The position numbers and the translations under genes were made by a program. A stretch of DNA of 64,000 bases from Fischerella muscicola SAG 1427-1 = PCC 73103 (GTDB lineage Bacteria > Cyanobacteriota > Cyanobacteriia > Cyanobacteriales > Nostocaceae), in the NCBI RefSeq assembly GCF_000317245.1, contig NZ_AJLJ01000076.1, positions 1 through 64,000 on the forward strand. The letters are read 5' to 3'. This document shows positions 25,986-35,013 of the stretch, one piece after another. Position 1 is the stretch's first letter, and every line of letters begins with the position of its first letter. The notes beneath the pieces are model-generated. The model did not search any database, was not told the origin of the DNA, and worked only from the letters and a program-made list of their open reading frames with translations.

Positions 25986-26296
25986 GTAAGTCGGCACACA
26001 TAAAGCTTAACTTATTAGTTGGGGTTGTTATTTGTCATTTGTCATTCGTAACCTAGTTATGTTTATTACCGCCAACTTACTTTAAGTATATATAGTAATA
26101 ATTGACGTTGTAGCAAAAAGTTTGTTGTATAAATCAACTACTATTAAAATACGAAGGAATTTATATAGTAGAAACAATCTAACTATAAGTTTAATTTCTT
26201 AATAATTTTTGTATTTTTGTAGACCTGCTTCCGAAACTTAATCTGCGGCTACTAATTTATAGTGTTTTTATTATACTACTCTAACTTCACTTTCTT
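25986..26296. other. Intergenic region between convergent genes
   Basis: Contains the TATGTTTATTACCGCCAACTTACTT repeat at about 26057 (second copy at about 21588) and AT-rich DNA. No clear terminator or gene. Confidence 0.45.
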
Positions 26297-27625
26297 CTAT
26301 GTCAGTTCAAAAATTGCTATTAAATTATTGTTCATTTTTTGTTTTTTAATTTGTCTATTTCTGGGTTCTATTACACATGGATCAACATTATAATATTTAG
26401 ATGCTTTAGACATATCATACATTAACAATTTAATATCCCCCAAATCATGTGTAATCAGAGGTTTAGTTAGATTTACATTAAGCAGTTTGATAATTTCTAA
26501 GGCTACTGCTTTAGCCAATAATGGAGGGACAGAATTTCCTATTTGCCTAAATCCATGCCATTTGGTGACATGAAATCTAAACCAATCAGGATAAGAATGT
26601 AAACGTGCTGCTTCACGTACAGTAATACATCTTGGTGTAAATGGGTGAATTGGTCTAGGGGAAGTAAAGGCTCCTCTATTACTAGGAGTTCCTGCTCTGA
26701 GTGTATTACATATACCTTCAGGGTCAAGTTTATGGAAGCGACTTATAGGTTCTATCTTGCCATGTTGAGTAGACTCAAATCTTTTAATAGATTCTGGATT
26801 ATGTTTTGTTCTTAAACTAGAGGTAAGAATTCTAGAGTCATATTTACGTTCGTATGAATAATTATTATCTGGAGAATATAGGCTGCGAAGTTGCCTACCA
26901 TAATCACTAGGCTTACCAAAGTCTGCAACTATCCAATCTCTTTCATATAGTTCTTGATATTTTTCTACTTCTGGTAGGTCTTTCAGCGCATCCCAAACTG
27001 TAGGAGTTGGTAGGAGTTTAGTATCCAAAATGGATTTATTTTTTTGTGTAGATTTAGTAATTGGAAGTGGATAATTTGGCAAACTTAAATCATCACGACA
27101 ACCTAATAAAAATAACCTCTCTCTATTTTGAGGTACTCCATAATTAGCAGCATTTAATACTTGATAATTTTGATTAACTTTGTAATTATTTAGCTCAAAT
27201 TGTCTGATAATTTTGGAGATAAAATCTTTGTGCTTTCCTATAGTCATGCCTTTAACATTTTCAAAAATAAAATATTTAGGCTGTAGCTCCAAAACTAATC
27301 TAATGAAATGAAATACCAGAGAATTGCGAGGATCATCAATAAAACGTTTACCTATTAATGAAAATCCTTGACATGGTGGTCCCCCAAAAACAACATCAAC
27401 TTCTCTATCCCCAATGGATGACTTTTTTCTAATTTCTTCTCCTGTAATATTCACTACACTTTTACAAAAAATACTCCAAAAAGGAAAATTAAATTCGTGT
27501 GTAGCACAGTGAATTGGATCAATTTCAACAGATGCAAGCACATCAAAACCTGCCTGCTCAAATCCTAATGTCATCCCACCAACCCCAGCAAATAAATCGA
27601 CAGCGATTGGTCTAAAATTCATCAT
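26297..27625 (-). CDS. C5-cytosine DNA methyltransferase, no cognate nuclease nearby
   Basis: Transfers a methyl group to C5 of cytosine in a specific DNA sequence. The 442-residue product has the ordered C5-MTase motifs: I DLFAGVGGMTLGFEQAG (residues about 9-25), IV GGPPCQGFSLIG with catalytic Cys (about 82), VI FENVKGM, VIII QNRERLFLLG, and X RQIGNSVPPLLA (about 365). The target-recognition region lies between about 190 and 340. No restriction endonuclease is adjacent, so it may be an orphan or the relic of a system; the Z1 island is 8 kb away. Recognition sequence not predictable by eye. Confidence 0.94.
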   Translation of the reverse strand: MMNFRPIAVDLFAGVGGMTLGFEQAGFDVLASVEIDPIHCATHEFNFPFWSIFCKSVVNITGEEIRKKSSIGDREVDVVFGGPPCQGFSLIGKRFIDDPRNSLVFHFIRLVLELQPKYFIFENVKGMTIGKHKDFISKIIRQFELNNYKVNQNYQVLNAANYGVPQNRERLFLLGCRDDLSLPNYPLPITKSTQKNKSILDTKLLPTPTVWDALKDLPEVEKYQELYERDWIVADFGKPSDYGRQLRSLYSPDNNYSYERKYDSRILTSSLRTKHNPESIKRFESTQHGKIEPISRFHKLDPEGICNTLRAGTPSNRGAFTSPRPIHPFTPRCITVREAARLHSYPDWFRFHVTKWHGFRQIGNSVPPLLAKAVALEIIKLLNVNLTKPLITHDLGDIKLLMYDMSKASKYYNVDPCVIEPRNRQIKKQKMNNNLIAIFELT

Positions 27626-27724
27626 ATTAGTTCATTATAAAGATTCGTAGAATGGGCGTAAGTCTTAAGTAAAAATAAATAATAATGCTCTGAACGAAAA
27701 AAGTATAATGCTTTGTGATTAAGG

Positions 27725-28123
27725 TCAGAGTAAACGAATTCCCTCAGTTCCTTGCAATTTTGTGTCAAAGGTAACGGTTTCACTACATCCAGCTTGTTCG
27801 TTTAACTTTGCAATTAGATAATCAGAGAAATCTGCTTTTCCTTTTTTCATGCGCTGTAATGACCACAAGGCGACTTCTCTGTTTTCAAAATCAAAAGCAT
27901 CTGTTTTCAGTATTTTCTCCATAACTTCGGTAATTTCAAGACGACTAAGTTTGTAAGAACTTTTCAGTACCCAGACAAGTTCACACAAAACAATGTTGTT
28001 AATAAAACAAGTTTCACCACTTGCCTTAACCTGTTTAATATATTCATCCGCCACTTTCCACTGTTGCAAATCATCCCGCACAAGATAACGAACAATCACA
28101 TTTGTATCCAGTCCCTTGCTCAC
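27725..28123 (-). CDS. vapC: PIN-domain toxin (VapC-like)
   Basis: A 132-residue PIN-domain ribonuclease. The acidic Mg-binding residues are visible: D6 in GLDTNVIVRYLVRDD, E42-region in NNIVLCELVWVL, D98-region in GKADFSDYLIA and the C-terminal VTFDTKLQG. It begins 4 bp inside the end of the AbrB-type antitoxin gene (ATGA overlap), the classic arrangement of a translationally coupled toxin-antitoxin pair. Likely cleaves RNA when free of antitoxin; the target is unknown. Confidence 0.9.
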   Translation of the reverse strand: MSKGLDTNVIVRYLVRDDLQQWKVADEYIKQVKASGETCFINNIVLCELVWVLKSSYKLSRLEITEVMEKILKTDAFDFENREVALWSLQRMKKGKADFSDYLIAKLNEQAGCSETVTFDTKLQGTEGIRLL

Positions 28124-28362
28124 AAGCTACCACCACACTGTTCAATTGCTTCATTCATCTGTTCAATAGATACAGGCTTTCTTCCTGGCTTATGGAGAAT
28201 ACCAGATAAGTCTTCAACATGAACATTCAATGGTTGAATATAGACTCTACCATCAGCTTCAATAAAGAAACTAATGCGATCGCCTGGACGTAAGTTCAGT
28301 TTCTCACGAATTTCCTTGGGGATAGTTGTTTGACCTTTACTAGTAATTGTGGCAATAGACAT
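28120..28362 (-). CDS. vapB: AbrB/SpoVT-type antitoxin (VapB-like)
   Basis: An 80-residue product with an N-terminal swapped-hairpin AbrB domain: TITSKGQTTIPKEIREKLNLRPGDRISFF (described in two parts: TITSKGQTTIPKEIRE, then LRPGDRISFFIEADG). The C-terminal 35 residues would wrap the toxin. Its gene overlaps vapC by 4 bp and lies upstream, as usual. The pair probably autoregulates from the gap at 28363-28493. Confidence 0.9.
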   Translation of the reverse strand: MSIATITSKGQTTIPKEIREKLNLRPGDRISFFIEADGRVYIQPLNVHVEDLSGILHKPGRKPVSIEQMNEAIEQCGGSL

Positions 28363-28493
28363 ACTTTTCCTTACAAAAAAGATAATTTCTTACTTAATTG
28401 TAAGAATTAAATCTGAATTAAACAAGATATAAGATTCCCCTCATTCCTAAATTATTTGTGAACAACAAGATTCCCGATTTCTTTGAGATACAG

Positions 28494-29780
28494 CTATTTT
28501 TTTTGTGTATCAGCAGAAAATGGCGTATACTTACCTCCCAATGCTTCTACAATAGATCGTGTATTTGCTGCCATCATTTTGCTGTAAGTATCACCCTCAC
28601 TTCCAGCAGCACCTATGGAATCAGAATAGAGTTGACGCGCTGCTAACTTCACTCCTGCTTCTTGTGCTACTGTTTGAATTAAATTCGGGTTGATTGTCGT
28701 TTCCGCAAAAATTGCCGACACACCAATTTTTTTGATTGACTCTACTAGTTGCTTAACAGTTTGGGCGCTAGGCTGTTCTTCAGTGCTAATACCGATCAGC
28801 GTACCTGCAATGGGTATTTGATAAGCACGTCCATAATACTGAAATGCATCGTGAGTGGTTACAAGTTTGCGTTTATTTGGGGGGATAGTTTGAATTTGTT
28901 GGGTAATCCAGCTATCTAACTGTTTTAATTCTGTAGTTAGTTGCTGTGCATTCTGGGTAAATTCGGCTTTATCTTCGGGTGATAACTCAATTAAGCTATC
29001 TCGAATTGCATTCACCATTGCGATCGCATTTTTTACATCACCCCAAACATGCGGATCTGGTACTACTTCACCCTTACCTTTGTCTAACTGTAACGGTTTC
29101 GCGACTTCCCCCACCGCTAACTTCCGCGCCTTTGTTCCAGCAGCATTCATTAACTTAATTAGTCCAGGCTCTAAATTATACCCGTTATACAAAATCAAGT
29201 CTGCTTCTTCTAAAAATCTACTATCTTGTGGTCTAGGTTCGTATACATGCGGATCTGTACCAGGTTGAAGAATTCCCGTTAATTGAATTTCATCTCCTCC
29301 AACCTCCTCAGCCAAATCAGCAATAATTGTGCTAGTTGCGACAACTTGCGGCTTATCATCCGCCTTTGAGTTAGAAGAATTCGATGGCGTACACCCGAAT
29401 AAAACAAGCGGTAAAAGTATTGCTAAACAAGCATTTTGGCAGATTTGCTGCCATGAGGAACACAGAGATAATAGGGATAAGAGAGCAAAATAGCCTGCGT
29501 CTCCCCCATGTCTCCCTTGTCCACGCCACGTGCTACAACGCGGGGAACCCGACGCCAGGTGCTTCAAGCCGGGGAACCCGTCCAACGCACTGGCTCCGCA
29601 ACGCAGTGGCTCCCCGTGTCCACGCCACGTGCTACAACGGAGGGTAGACGCGAAGCGGCTTCTGAAAGTACCTCCGCAACGCACTGGCTCCCCTTGTCCT
29701 CCTCGTCTCCCATATCTCCCCTCTGCTTCCAATCCTCTGTCTCTGGTATTAGTTTTACTTATGGTAAACATTATTCCCAA
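28494..29780 (-). CDS. Mn/Zn ABC transporter substrate-binding lipoprotein, unresolved 5' end
   Basis: Cluster A-I metal-binding protein for the divergent ABC genes. Lipobox LVLFGC marks the mature N-terminus at about codon 133 of this open frame. Ligands visible: His in DPHVYEP, His in PDPHVWGD region, Glu in AETTIN, Asp in YSDSIG. There is no His-rich loop, which leans towards manganese, but zinc is possible. The frame runs upstream through a dispersed repeat (29521-29700) to ATG 29780; between the repeat and the lipobox there is no in-frame ATG, GTG or TTG, only CTG at 29463-29465. Family length (about 325) suggests the native start was near there. The repeat may have destroyed it. Confidence 0.8.
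   Translation of the reverse strand: MGIMFTISKTNTRDRGLEAEGRYGRRGGQGEPVRCGGTFRSRFASTLRCSTWRGHGEPLRCGASALDGFPGLKHLASGSPRCSTWRGQGRHGGDAGYFALLSLLSLCSSWQQICQNACLAILLPLVLFGCTPSNSSNSKADDKPQVVATSTIIADLAEEVGGDEIQLTGILQPGTDPHVYEPRPQDSRFLEEADLILYNGYNLEPGLIKLMNAAGTKARKLAVGEVAKPLQLDKGKGEVVPDPHVWGDVKNAIAMVNAIRDSLIELSPEDKAEFTQNAQQLTTELKQLDSWITQQIQTIPPNKRKLVTTHDAFQYYGRAYQIPIAGTLIGISTEEQPSAQTVKQLVESIKKIGVSAIFAETTINPNLIQTVAQEAGVKLAARQLYSDSIGAAGSEGDTYSKMMAANTRSIVEALGGKYTPFSADTQKK
29521..29700 (+). repeat. Dispersed repeat, compound copy
   Basis: Starts CCACGCCACGTGCTACAACG, repeats that unit again at about 29619, and includes GACGCCAGGTGC, CAACGCACTGGCTCCGCAAC and a GTAGACGCGAAGCGGCTTC insert. Related to 528-650 and to the inverted copy near 23467-23536. 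Open frames within it are artefacts. Confidence 0.85.
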
Positions 29781-29898
29781 CTATAGATGTTTTCATTTTC
29801 TTTTCATTTTTATAGTAAGCTGAAGCAAGAACTATAAAAACACAATTATGGAAATGCTATTTTTGCACCCAACCCAATCCCAAAGGAAAACGGTGGAA

Positions 29899-30666
29899 AT
29901 GCCTAGCGCAGAGATACAAACTATTGAAAATAATCCTAGTGATGCCATTACTATTGCTCATTTAAGCGTGTATTATCGAGCAGTGGAAGCTCTCACAGAT
30001 ATAAATTGCACTATCAAACCGGGACAACTCACAGGTATTTTTGGCCCCAATGGTGCTGGTAAAAGTACGCTGATGAAGGCGATGTTGGGGTTGGTTCCTA
30101 GTAACGGCAAAATACTGTATAAAGGTAAACCTTTAATGCAGCAACTAGATCAAGTAGCCTACGTACCCCAGCGCAGTCAAATTGATTGGACTTATCCCGC
30201 TACTGTTTGGGATGTGGTGATGATGGGAAGGGTGAAAAAAACAGGCTGGTTACGTGGTTTTAGTACGGTAAGTCGTCAAGTAGCAAAAGCTGCGTTAGAA
30301 CGAGTAGGTATGAGTGAATACCGTCATCGCCCCATCGGACAGCTTTCTGGTGGACAACAACAACGAGTATTTTTAGCACGAGCTTTAACACAGGAAGCAG
30401 AAATTTTTTGTTTTGATGAACCTTTTGTAGGGATTGATCAAAAAACTCAGTCAGTAATTTTTGAAGTTTTCGGCGAACTCACCCAAGCTGGAAAAATAGT
30501 TCTTGTTGTCAATCATGATTTGGGTGAGTCAATCTCTCATTTTGATGAATTGATTTTATTAAACCGTGAATTAATTGCTACAGGTTCTCGACAACAGGTA
30601 TTAACAGAAGAAAACTTGTCCCGCGCCTACAGTGGTAATGTAATGTTTTGGAAAGAGGTAGCATAA
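29899..30666 (+). CDS. Mn/Zn ABC transporter ATP-binding protein
   Basis: ATPase of the metal importer. Walker A GPNGAGKST, signature LSGGQQQRVFLARAL, Walker B EIFCFDEPF, and switch His in VVNHDLG. The TVWDVVMMGR stretch is typical of ZnuC/MntB-type ATPases. In-frame ATGs at 29848, 29854 and 29899 are possible; 29899 gives the usual length (255 aa) and a conventional start MPSAEIQTI, so I use it with moderate confidence. It is divergent from the binding-protein gene and followed by the permease. Confidence 0.9.
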   Translation: MPSAEIQTIENNPSDAITIAHLSVYYRAVEALTDINCTIKPGQLTGIFGPNGAGKSTLMKAMLGLVPSNGKILYKGKPLMQQLDQVAYVPQRSQIDWTYPATVWDVVMMGRVKKTGWLRGFSTVSRQVAKAALERVGMSEYRHRPIGQLSGGQQQRVFLARALTQEAEIFCFDEPFVGIDQKTQSVIFEVFGELTQAGKIVLVVNHDLGESISHFDELILLNRELIATGSRQQVLTEENLSRAYSGNVMFWKEVA

Positions 30667-30820
30667 TTAGTCATTGCTCATGAGTCATTGGTTATTGGTA
30701 TGACAAAGAACAAATGACAAATGACAAGACTAGCGGCTACCTTCGGTAGGCGCGTTAGCGACTTCTGCAAGTAGCCACTCCGTGTCTACCCGTAAGGGTA
30801 GGACAAAGGACAAAAAAACT

Positions 30821-31681
30821 ATGTTAGAAGCATTGATTGAGCCTTTACAATATGGCTTTATGCAGCGATCGCTTGTAATAGCCATTTTGGTAGGGATGTT
30901 GTGTGCGGTTGTCGGTAGCTACTTAATGGTGCAACGATTAGCTTTGCTGGGTGATGCAATTAGTCACTCGGTTTTACCTGGACTCGCGATCGCTTTTTTG
31001 TTGGGTGCTAACATTTTTATTGGAGCGTTCATTGCTGGTGTTGTGAGTACAATGTGCATCGCTTTGATCAGGACGCGATCGCCCATCAAAGAAGACGCTG
31101 CAATGGGAATAGTATTTTCGGCATTTTTTGCCCTTGGTGTGACTTTAATTACTGTGATTCAAAAAGAAAACAAAATTGACCTCAATCATTTTCTTTTTGG
31201 TAATATTTTGGGCGTGACTACACAGGATGTCAGAGACACAGCGATCATTGCCGCTATAGTGTTTATAGTCGTTTTTTTACTCTACAAAGAACTGCTATTT
31301 TATACTTTTGATCCTTTAGGCGCACAAGCAGCAGGTTTACCAGTCAATCGTCTCAACTTCGGACTGATGCTGTTGATTGCGTTAACAATAGTCGCTAGTA
31401 TGAAAGCCGTTGGTGTCATCTTAGTTTTATCATTATTAATTACACCAGGCGCTACTGCCTATTTATTAGTTCAACGTCTCCATGAAGTAATGATTTTAGG
31501 GGCAGTAATTGGGGTAATTTCTAGTATTAGTGGTATGTATTTAAGTTACTTTTATAATTTGCCTTCTGGGCCTGCGATTGTTTTAGTAGTATCAGGATTA
31601 TTTGTATTAGCGTTGCTATTGAGTCCTAATCATGGTGTCTTTAATCACAGACAGAAGTTAAAAATTAAGAGTGAAAGTTGA
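30821..31681 (+). CDS. Mn/Zn ABC transporter permease
   Basis: Membrane subunit (286 residues from ATG 30821) with about eight helices. MLEALIEPLQYGFMQRSLVIA, LGDAISHSVLPGLAIAFLLG and KAVGVILVLSLLITPGATA are hallmarks of the ABC-3 (ZnuB/MntA) family. The longer open frame from 30782 starts in repeat DNA and is rejected; GACAAAGGAC lies before the chosen ATG. The 154-bp gap from the ATPase gene carries small hairpin repeats such as CTACCCGTAAGGGTAG, so the two genes may still be cotranscribed. Confidence 0.9.
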   Translation: MLEALIEPLQYGFMQRSLVIAILVGMLCAVVGSYLMVQRLALLGDAISHSVLPGLAIAFLLGANIFIGAFIAGVVSTMCIALIRTRSPIKEDAAMGIVFSAFFALGVTLITVIQKENKIDLNHFLFGNILGVTTQDVRDTAIIAAIVFIVVFLLYKELLFYTFDPLGAQAAGLPVNRLNFGLMLLIALTIVASMKAVGVILVLSLLITPGATAYLLVQRLHEVMILGAVIGVISSISGMYLSYFYNLPSGPAIVLVVSGLFVLALLLSPNHGVFNHRQKLKIKSES

Positions 31682-31702
31682 GAAGGCATAAGATAGAAAA
31701 AA

Positions 31703-31738
31703 CCCACGCTTAAAAGCGTGGGATAGAAAAGCTTTTTT
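31703..31738 (+). terminator. Terminator after the metal transporter operon
   Basis: Perfect 8-bp stem CCCACGCT / AGCGTGGG with TAAA loop (31703-31722), then ATAGAAAAGCTTTTTT. Confidence 0.7.
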
Positions 31739-31794
31739 AGTACATTTGCACGGGTAAATGTCAGATTAATCCTAAATCCATACAATATTTAGGA

Positions 31795-32091
31795 TTAGTA
31801 GCGGTTACGGAAGTTGTTTCCTCTGTTACCACCATAGGAACCCCTATTTTCTTTGGGTTTGGCTTTATTAACTTTGAGGTCGCGTCCCATCCACTCAGCA
31901 CCATCAAGAGCTTCAATGGCAGCTGATTCTTCAGCTTCTGTACCCATTTCTACAAAACCAAAGCCACGCAAGCGGCCTGTGTCGCGATCAGTAGGTAGCT
32001 GAACTCGCTTGACAGTACCATATTCTGCAAAGACAGCGTTCAGACTATCTTCTGTAACATCGTAGGAAAGATTGCCTACATAAATTGACAT
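31795..32091 (-). CDS. RRM-type RNA-binding protein (cyanobacterial Rbp)
   Basis: A 98-residue single-RRM protein. RNP2 IYVGNLSYD (residues 2-10) and RNP1 GRLRGFGFVEM (about 39-49) are present, followed by a short Gly/Asn/Arg tail (GSYGGNRGNNFRNRY). Such Rbp proteins rise in the cold and bind RNA; some aid mRNA placement at thylakoids. The 250-bp 5' gap is long enough for a cold-responsive leader. A hairpin (TAATCCTAAAT arms, 31768-31797) overlaps the stop codon. Confidence 0.93.
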   Translation of the reverse strand: MSIYVGNLSYDVTEDSLNAVFAEYGTVKRVQLPTDRDTGRLRGFGFVEMGTEAEESAAIEALDGAEWMGRDLKVNKAKPKENRGSYGGNRGNNFRNRY

Positions 32092-32343
32092 AGATCTTCT
32101 CCAAAATCGTAAAATGTGTAGAGATGAGCGATTTCGGAGAAAAGTCTGTCAATACCAAAAGGAAAAAACCCATCAATACTAAGAACAAACACGGTCGCCG
32201 AATGAACTCTCACCCTATCAGCATGACATAGCAACCTAAATATCGGCAGCGAAGTTTGAAAAACTGTTATAAAAAGTTATGTTAACAATTGATAACTAAG
32301 TATAAGTTTAATTTTTATGAGTAAATAAATTACCATGATTAAC

Positions 32344-32646
32344 TCATAGCATCTTTATTAAATCAGCAAAGCCATAAAAACTGACAATTAATAATAATAA
32401 TGCTGTCAATTGGGTAACTCGCGTCTGAGGAGAGGGAGCGATCGCTTCTCGGACTAAAATAGAGATTGAAGCACCAACCACAAGACTTAAACCCAATACC
32501 ATATAGGGTATTTCTCTTGGTACAACACTAGAAATAGCCAACATGGTAATTGCTAGCGTCAACATTAACAGTTCCACAAATCGAGGTGGGTTGTATTGGC
32601 TAGATAAAATTAAAGTGTTTAACCAAAAACGCCAGCTTCTCATCAC
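32344..32646 (-). CDS. Small conserved-type membrane protein, 100 aa
   Basis: A 100-residue product with a basic N-terminus (MMRSWRFWLNTLILSSQYNPPRFVE) and three hydrophobic helices (about 27-44, 48-68, 80-98). No motif of known function. It lies 80 bp downstream in the sense of chlI's opposite end but in the same direction as chlI's neighbours; no tight operon. Probably plasma- or thylakoid-membrane; function unknown. Confidence 0.7.
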   Translation of the reverse strand: MMRSWRFWLNTLILSSQYNPPRFVELLMLTLAITMLAISSVVPREIPYMVLGLSLVVGASISILVREAIAPSPQTRVTQLTALLLLIVSFYGFADLIKML

Positions 32647-32726
32647 AAATCGACCGTCTTTGATATTTTTGTTGTTTGTTGTTAGTTATTTGTGAAAACC
32701 AACAACAAACAACTAGCAACAATAAA

Positions 32727-33836
32727 TTACCGAACACCTGTTTTCAATTGGCCAGTGCCATTTGTTTGTGCAGTGTCTTCTGATAGTTCTACACCAAAAA
32801 CACGTGCAAAGGCTTTCTCTACTTTGTAACCAGAGTCAATTGACTCTAGAGGATCTTTTCTGAGTCTGTGACGTAAAGATAGTACAATCACACGACGGAT
32901 ATCATCAACAGTCACTTCGGTACGCCCTTCAAAAGCTGTTAAAGCTTTAGCGGCGCGGTTGGTGACAATATCACCTCGTAAACCATCAACATCAAGTTCA
33001 GAACAGACTTCTGAAATTTTCACCCGCAGGTCATAATCAAGATTAACTGAGGGCAAAAGTTCTTGAGCATTGATAATGCGTTGTTGCAGTTCCTGTTGCT
33101 GGGATTGGTACTTTTCCACAAAAGCAAGGGGGTTTTGGTCAAATTCGGCCCGTTGCTCAACGATTTGCACCCGCAAAGCTGGTTCTTTGACAGTGTGAAT
33201 TTCGGCGTGCATTCCGAAGCGATCAAGTAACTGAGGACGTAGTTCACCTTCTTCTGGATTCCCAGAACCAACCAGAACAAAACGGGCTGGGTGACGGATA
33301 GAAATACCTTCCCGTTCTACTGTGTTCCAACCACTAGCAGCAGAATCCAGCAGTACATCTACCAGGTGATCATCCAGCAAGTTTACCTCATCCACATAGA
33401 GAAGACCCCGGTTGGCTTTTGCCAAAAGTCCTGGTTCAAAAGCTTTTACACCTTCTGAGAGGGCTTTTTCAATATCGATAGTGCCGCAAACACGATCTTC
33501 TGTAGCGCCCAGTGGTAAATCAACCATTTGGACTTTTTTATGATCAACGGGAATATCATCGCCAGTTTCGAGTTTTTGGCGGATTTCATCGCTCATCAAA
33601 TCAGGATCACTAGGGTGACTATTGAAGGGATCATTCGCAACCACGGGAATTTCTGGCAGTAAGTCAGCCAGCGCCCGAATAGTTGTGGATTTGCCTGTAC
33701 CGCGATCGCCCATAATCATCACACCACCAACTTTTGGGTCAATCACGTTCAATATCAGAGCCAGTTTCATTTCTTCCTGGCCTACAATTGCCGTAAACGG
33801 AAATACCACACGACGCGCAACAGCTGTTGGACTCAC
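32727..33836 (-). CDS. chlI: Magnesium chelatase ATPase subunit I
   Basis: AAA+ subunit that, with ChlD and ChlH, inserts Mg2+ into protoporphyrin IX, the first committed step of chlorophyll synthesis. The 369-residue product has [16 protein letters not shown], Walker [11 protein letters not shown], Walker [17 protein letters not shown], the ChlI inserts ([16 protein letters not shown]), [20 protein letters not shown] and a C-terminal helical domain. Length and motifs are standard. Upstream is a G-rich tract (about 33890-33942). Confidence 0.97.
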   Translation of the reverse strand: MSPTAVARRVVFPFTAIVGQEEMKLALILNVIDPKVGGVMIMGDRGTGKSTTIRALADLLPEIPVVANDPFNSHPSDPDLMSDEIRQKLETGDDIPVDHKKVQMVDLPLGATEDRVCGTIDIEKALSEGVKAFEPGLLAKANRGLLYVDEVNLLDDHLVDVLLDSAASGWNTVEREGISIRHPARFVLVGSGNPEEGELRPQLLDRFGMHAEIHTVKEPALRVQIVEQRAEFDQNPLAFVEKYQSQQQELQQRIINAQELLPSVNLDYDLRVKISEVCSELDVDGLRGDIVTNRAAKALTAFEGRTEVTVDDIRRVIVLSLRHRLRKDPLESIDSGYKVEKAFARVFGVELSEDTAQTNGTGQLKTGVR

Positions 33837-33988
33837 TAAACTACCTTTATCAATATTTTATATTTATTACCGTTTTTTATTGTGCCATAGATGGGGAGTG
33901 GGGAGACATGGGAGTGTGGGGAGAGTGGGGAGACAAGGGAGAGAATAAACACCAATGACCAATGACCAACAATCAACAACTTAATTTG

Positions 33989-34495
33989 ATGTTAGGATCT
34001 TTTAGTTACTGCTGTGAATCCTCGCTGTTGATGAATAAATTACTGGATGAAGCGCTGTCTGTTGATATTGCTGCTCGCATCAAAAGCAAGGCTAAGAAAC
34101 CTTTTGATAATGCTTACAAAGCGGCCTTAGCGACTGAGGGATCTGTTTACGTGCAAGGATTTTTAGCTACCAAGGGTAAACCTTACCAACCTATGGAATA
34201 CGCTTGGATTGAGTTGAGCGATCGCATAATTGATCCTACCTTACCCCATCTCCATAAAAATGTTGAAGAACTTTGGTATTTTCCAGCACAATCATTAACA
34301 GTAAAAAAACTGAAAGCAATTCTCGAAGAATCTCAAGAAGATTATCCAGAAGACGACCCGTTACCAGTATATGGCAACGCACCGTATGAGTATTATGGTG
34401 ACGTGATGTTGGGTGGCAAAGAATACTTACAAGCCTTTCAAGCCGCAGAAGCGAAATGTAGAGAAGTAAATAAATCAATTGTTGAGAATAACTAA
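33989..34495 (+). CDS. Unknown soluble protein, about 168 aa
   Basis: Starts in repeat-like DNA; ATG 33989 (MLGSFSYCCESSLLMNKLL) is preferred over 33962, which lies in CCAATGACCAA repeats. The product is acidic and soluble, with YVQGFLATKGKPYQPMEYAW and IELSDRIIDPTLP as the most structured-looking part and a helical tail. No known domain recognised; the middle resembles a small alpha/beta fold, which is a guess. Next to divergent chlI and followed by a dispersed repeat. Confidence 0.65.
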   Translation: MLGSFSYCCESSLLMNKLLDEALSVDIAARIKSKAKKPFDNAYKAALATEGSVYVQGFLATKGKPYQPMEYAWIELSDRIIDPTLPHLHKNVEELWYFPAQSLTVKKLKAILEESQEDYPEDDPLPVYGNAPYEYYGDVMLGGKEYLQAFQAAEAKCREVNKSIVENN

Positions 34496-34513
34496 ACTAA
34501 TAACTGATAATTG

Positions 34514-34572
34514 TACAGACGCGTAGACGCTCGTAAGAGCGGCTTCAAGGTAAGAGTATAATCGCGTCTCTA
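34514..34572 (+). repeat. Short dispersed repeat (copy 2)
   Basis: Same family as 13219-13277 (inverted) and 53172-53229; contains GACGCGTAGACGCTCGTAAG and ends TCGCGTCTCTA. Confidence 0.85.
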
Positions 34573-34592
34573 GCTAACTGATAACTGATAAC

Positions 34593-35003
34593 TTAATTCG
34601 ACTTACCATCACTACCAAAATACTCCCGGTAGCTACAAATTTTGTCGCCACGTACATCAAAGGAAACAGCTACTCGATTTTTGTATGGTTCTCCCAACAA
34701 CATTCCCTCATCTCGAAATTCAAACACAACCGTTGTTTCATTGCTAGTAACACGATCTAATGAAGTTAGTTTCAGTCCAGGATGAAAAGCCTGTGTAACG
34801 TGTTGAAAAAACTCTTGCGCTCGTTCTTTACCCACATTTAACCCGTGGTATTTTCCCATTGGGAACCAAAAAGTAAAATCTTCTGTGAGCATATCTAAAA
34901 ACTGGTTCCAATCACCAGTTTCTAAACCATGTTGAAAGTATGCAAATGCTCGACGACCAACTGTCACAGTATTTTCTGACTCTTGTCTCATAACTATCAC
35001 CAA
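34593..35003 (-). CDS. NTF2/SnoaL-like protein
   Basis: A 136-residue protein with the NTF2-like fold pattern: N-terminal helix GRRAFAYFQHGLETGDWNQFLDMLTEDF, then FWFPMGKYHGLNVGKERAQEFF, and the terminal strands TVVFEFRDEGMLLGEPYKNRVAVSFDVRGDKI and CSYREYFG (each typical of SnoaL/ketosteroid-isomerase relatives). No catalytic assignment possible. It starts 10 bp after the stop of the secreted monooxygenase-like gene, so the two are probably cotranscribed. Confidence 0.82.
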   Translation of the reverse strand: MVIVMRQESENTVTVGRRAFAYFQHGLETGDWNQFLDMLTEDFTFWFPMGKYHGLNVGKERAQEFFQHVTQAFHPGLKLTSLDRVTSNETTVVFEFRDEGMLLGEPYKNRVAVSFDVRGDKICSYREYFGSDGKSN

Positions 35004-35013
35004 CCAAATTTAA

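Noticed and set aside
29384..29823. Three overlapping plus-strand frames (87, 92 and 97 codons)
   Set aside because: They lie within the compound repeat and antisense to the lipoprotein gene; sequence is repeat-encoded.
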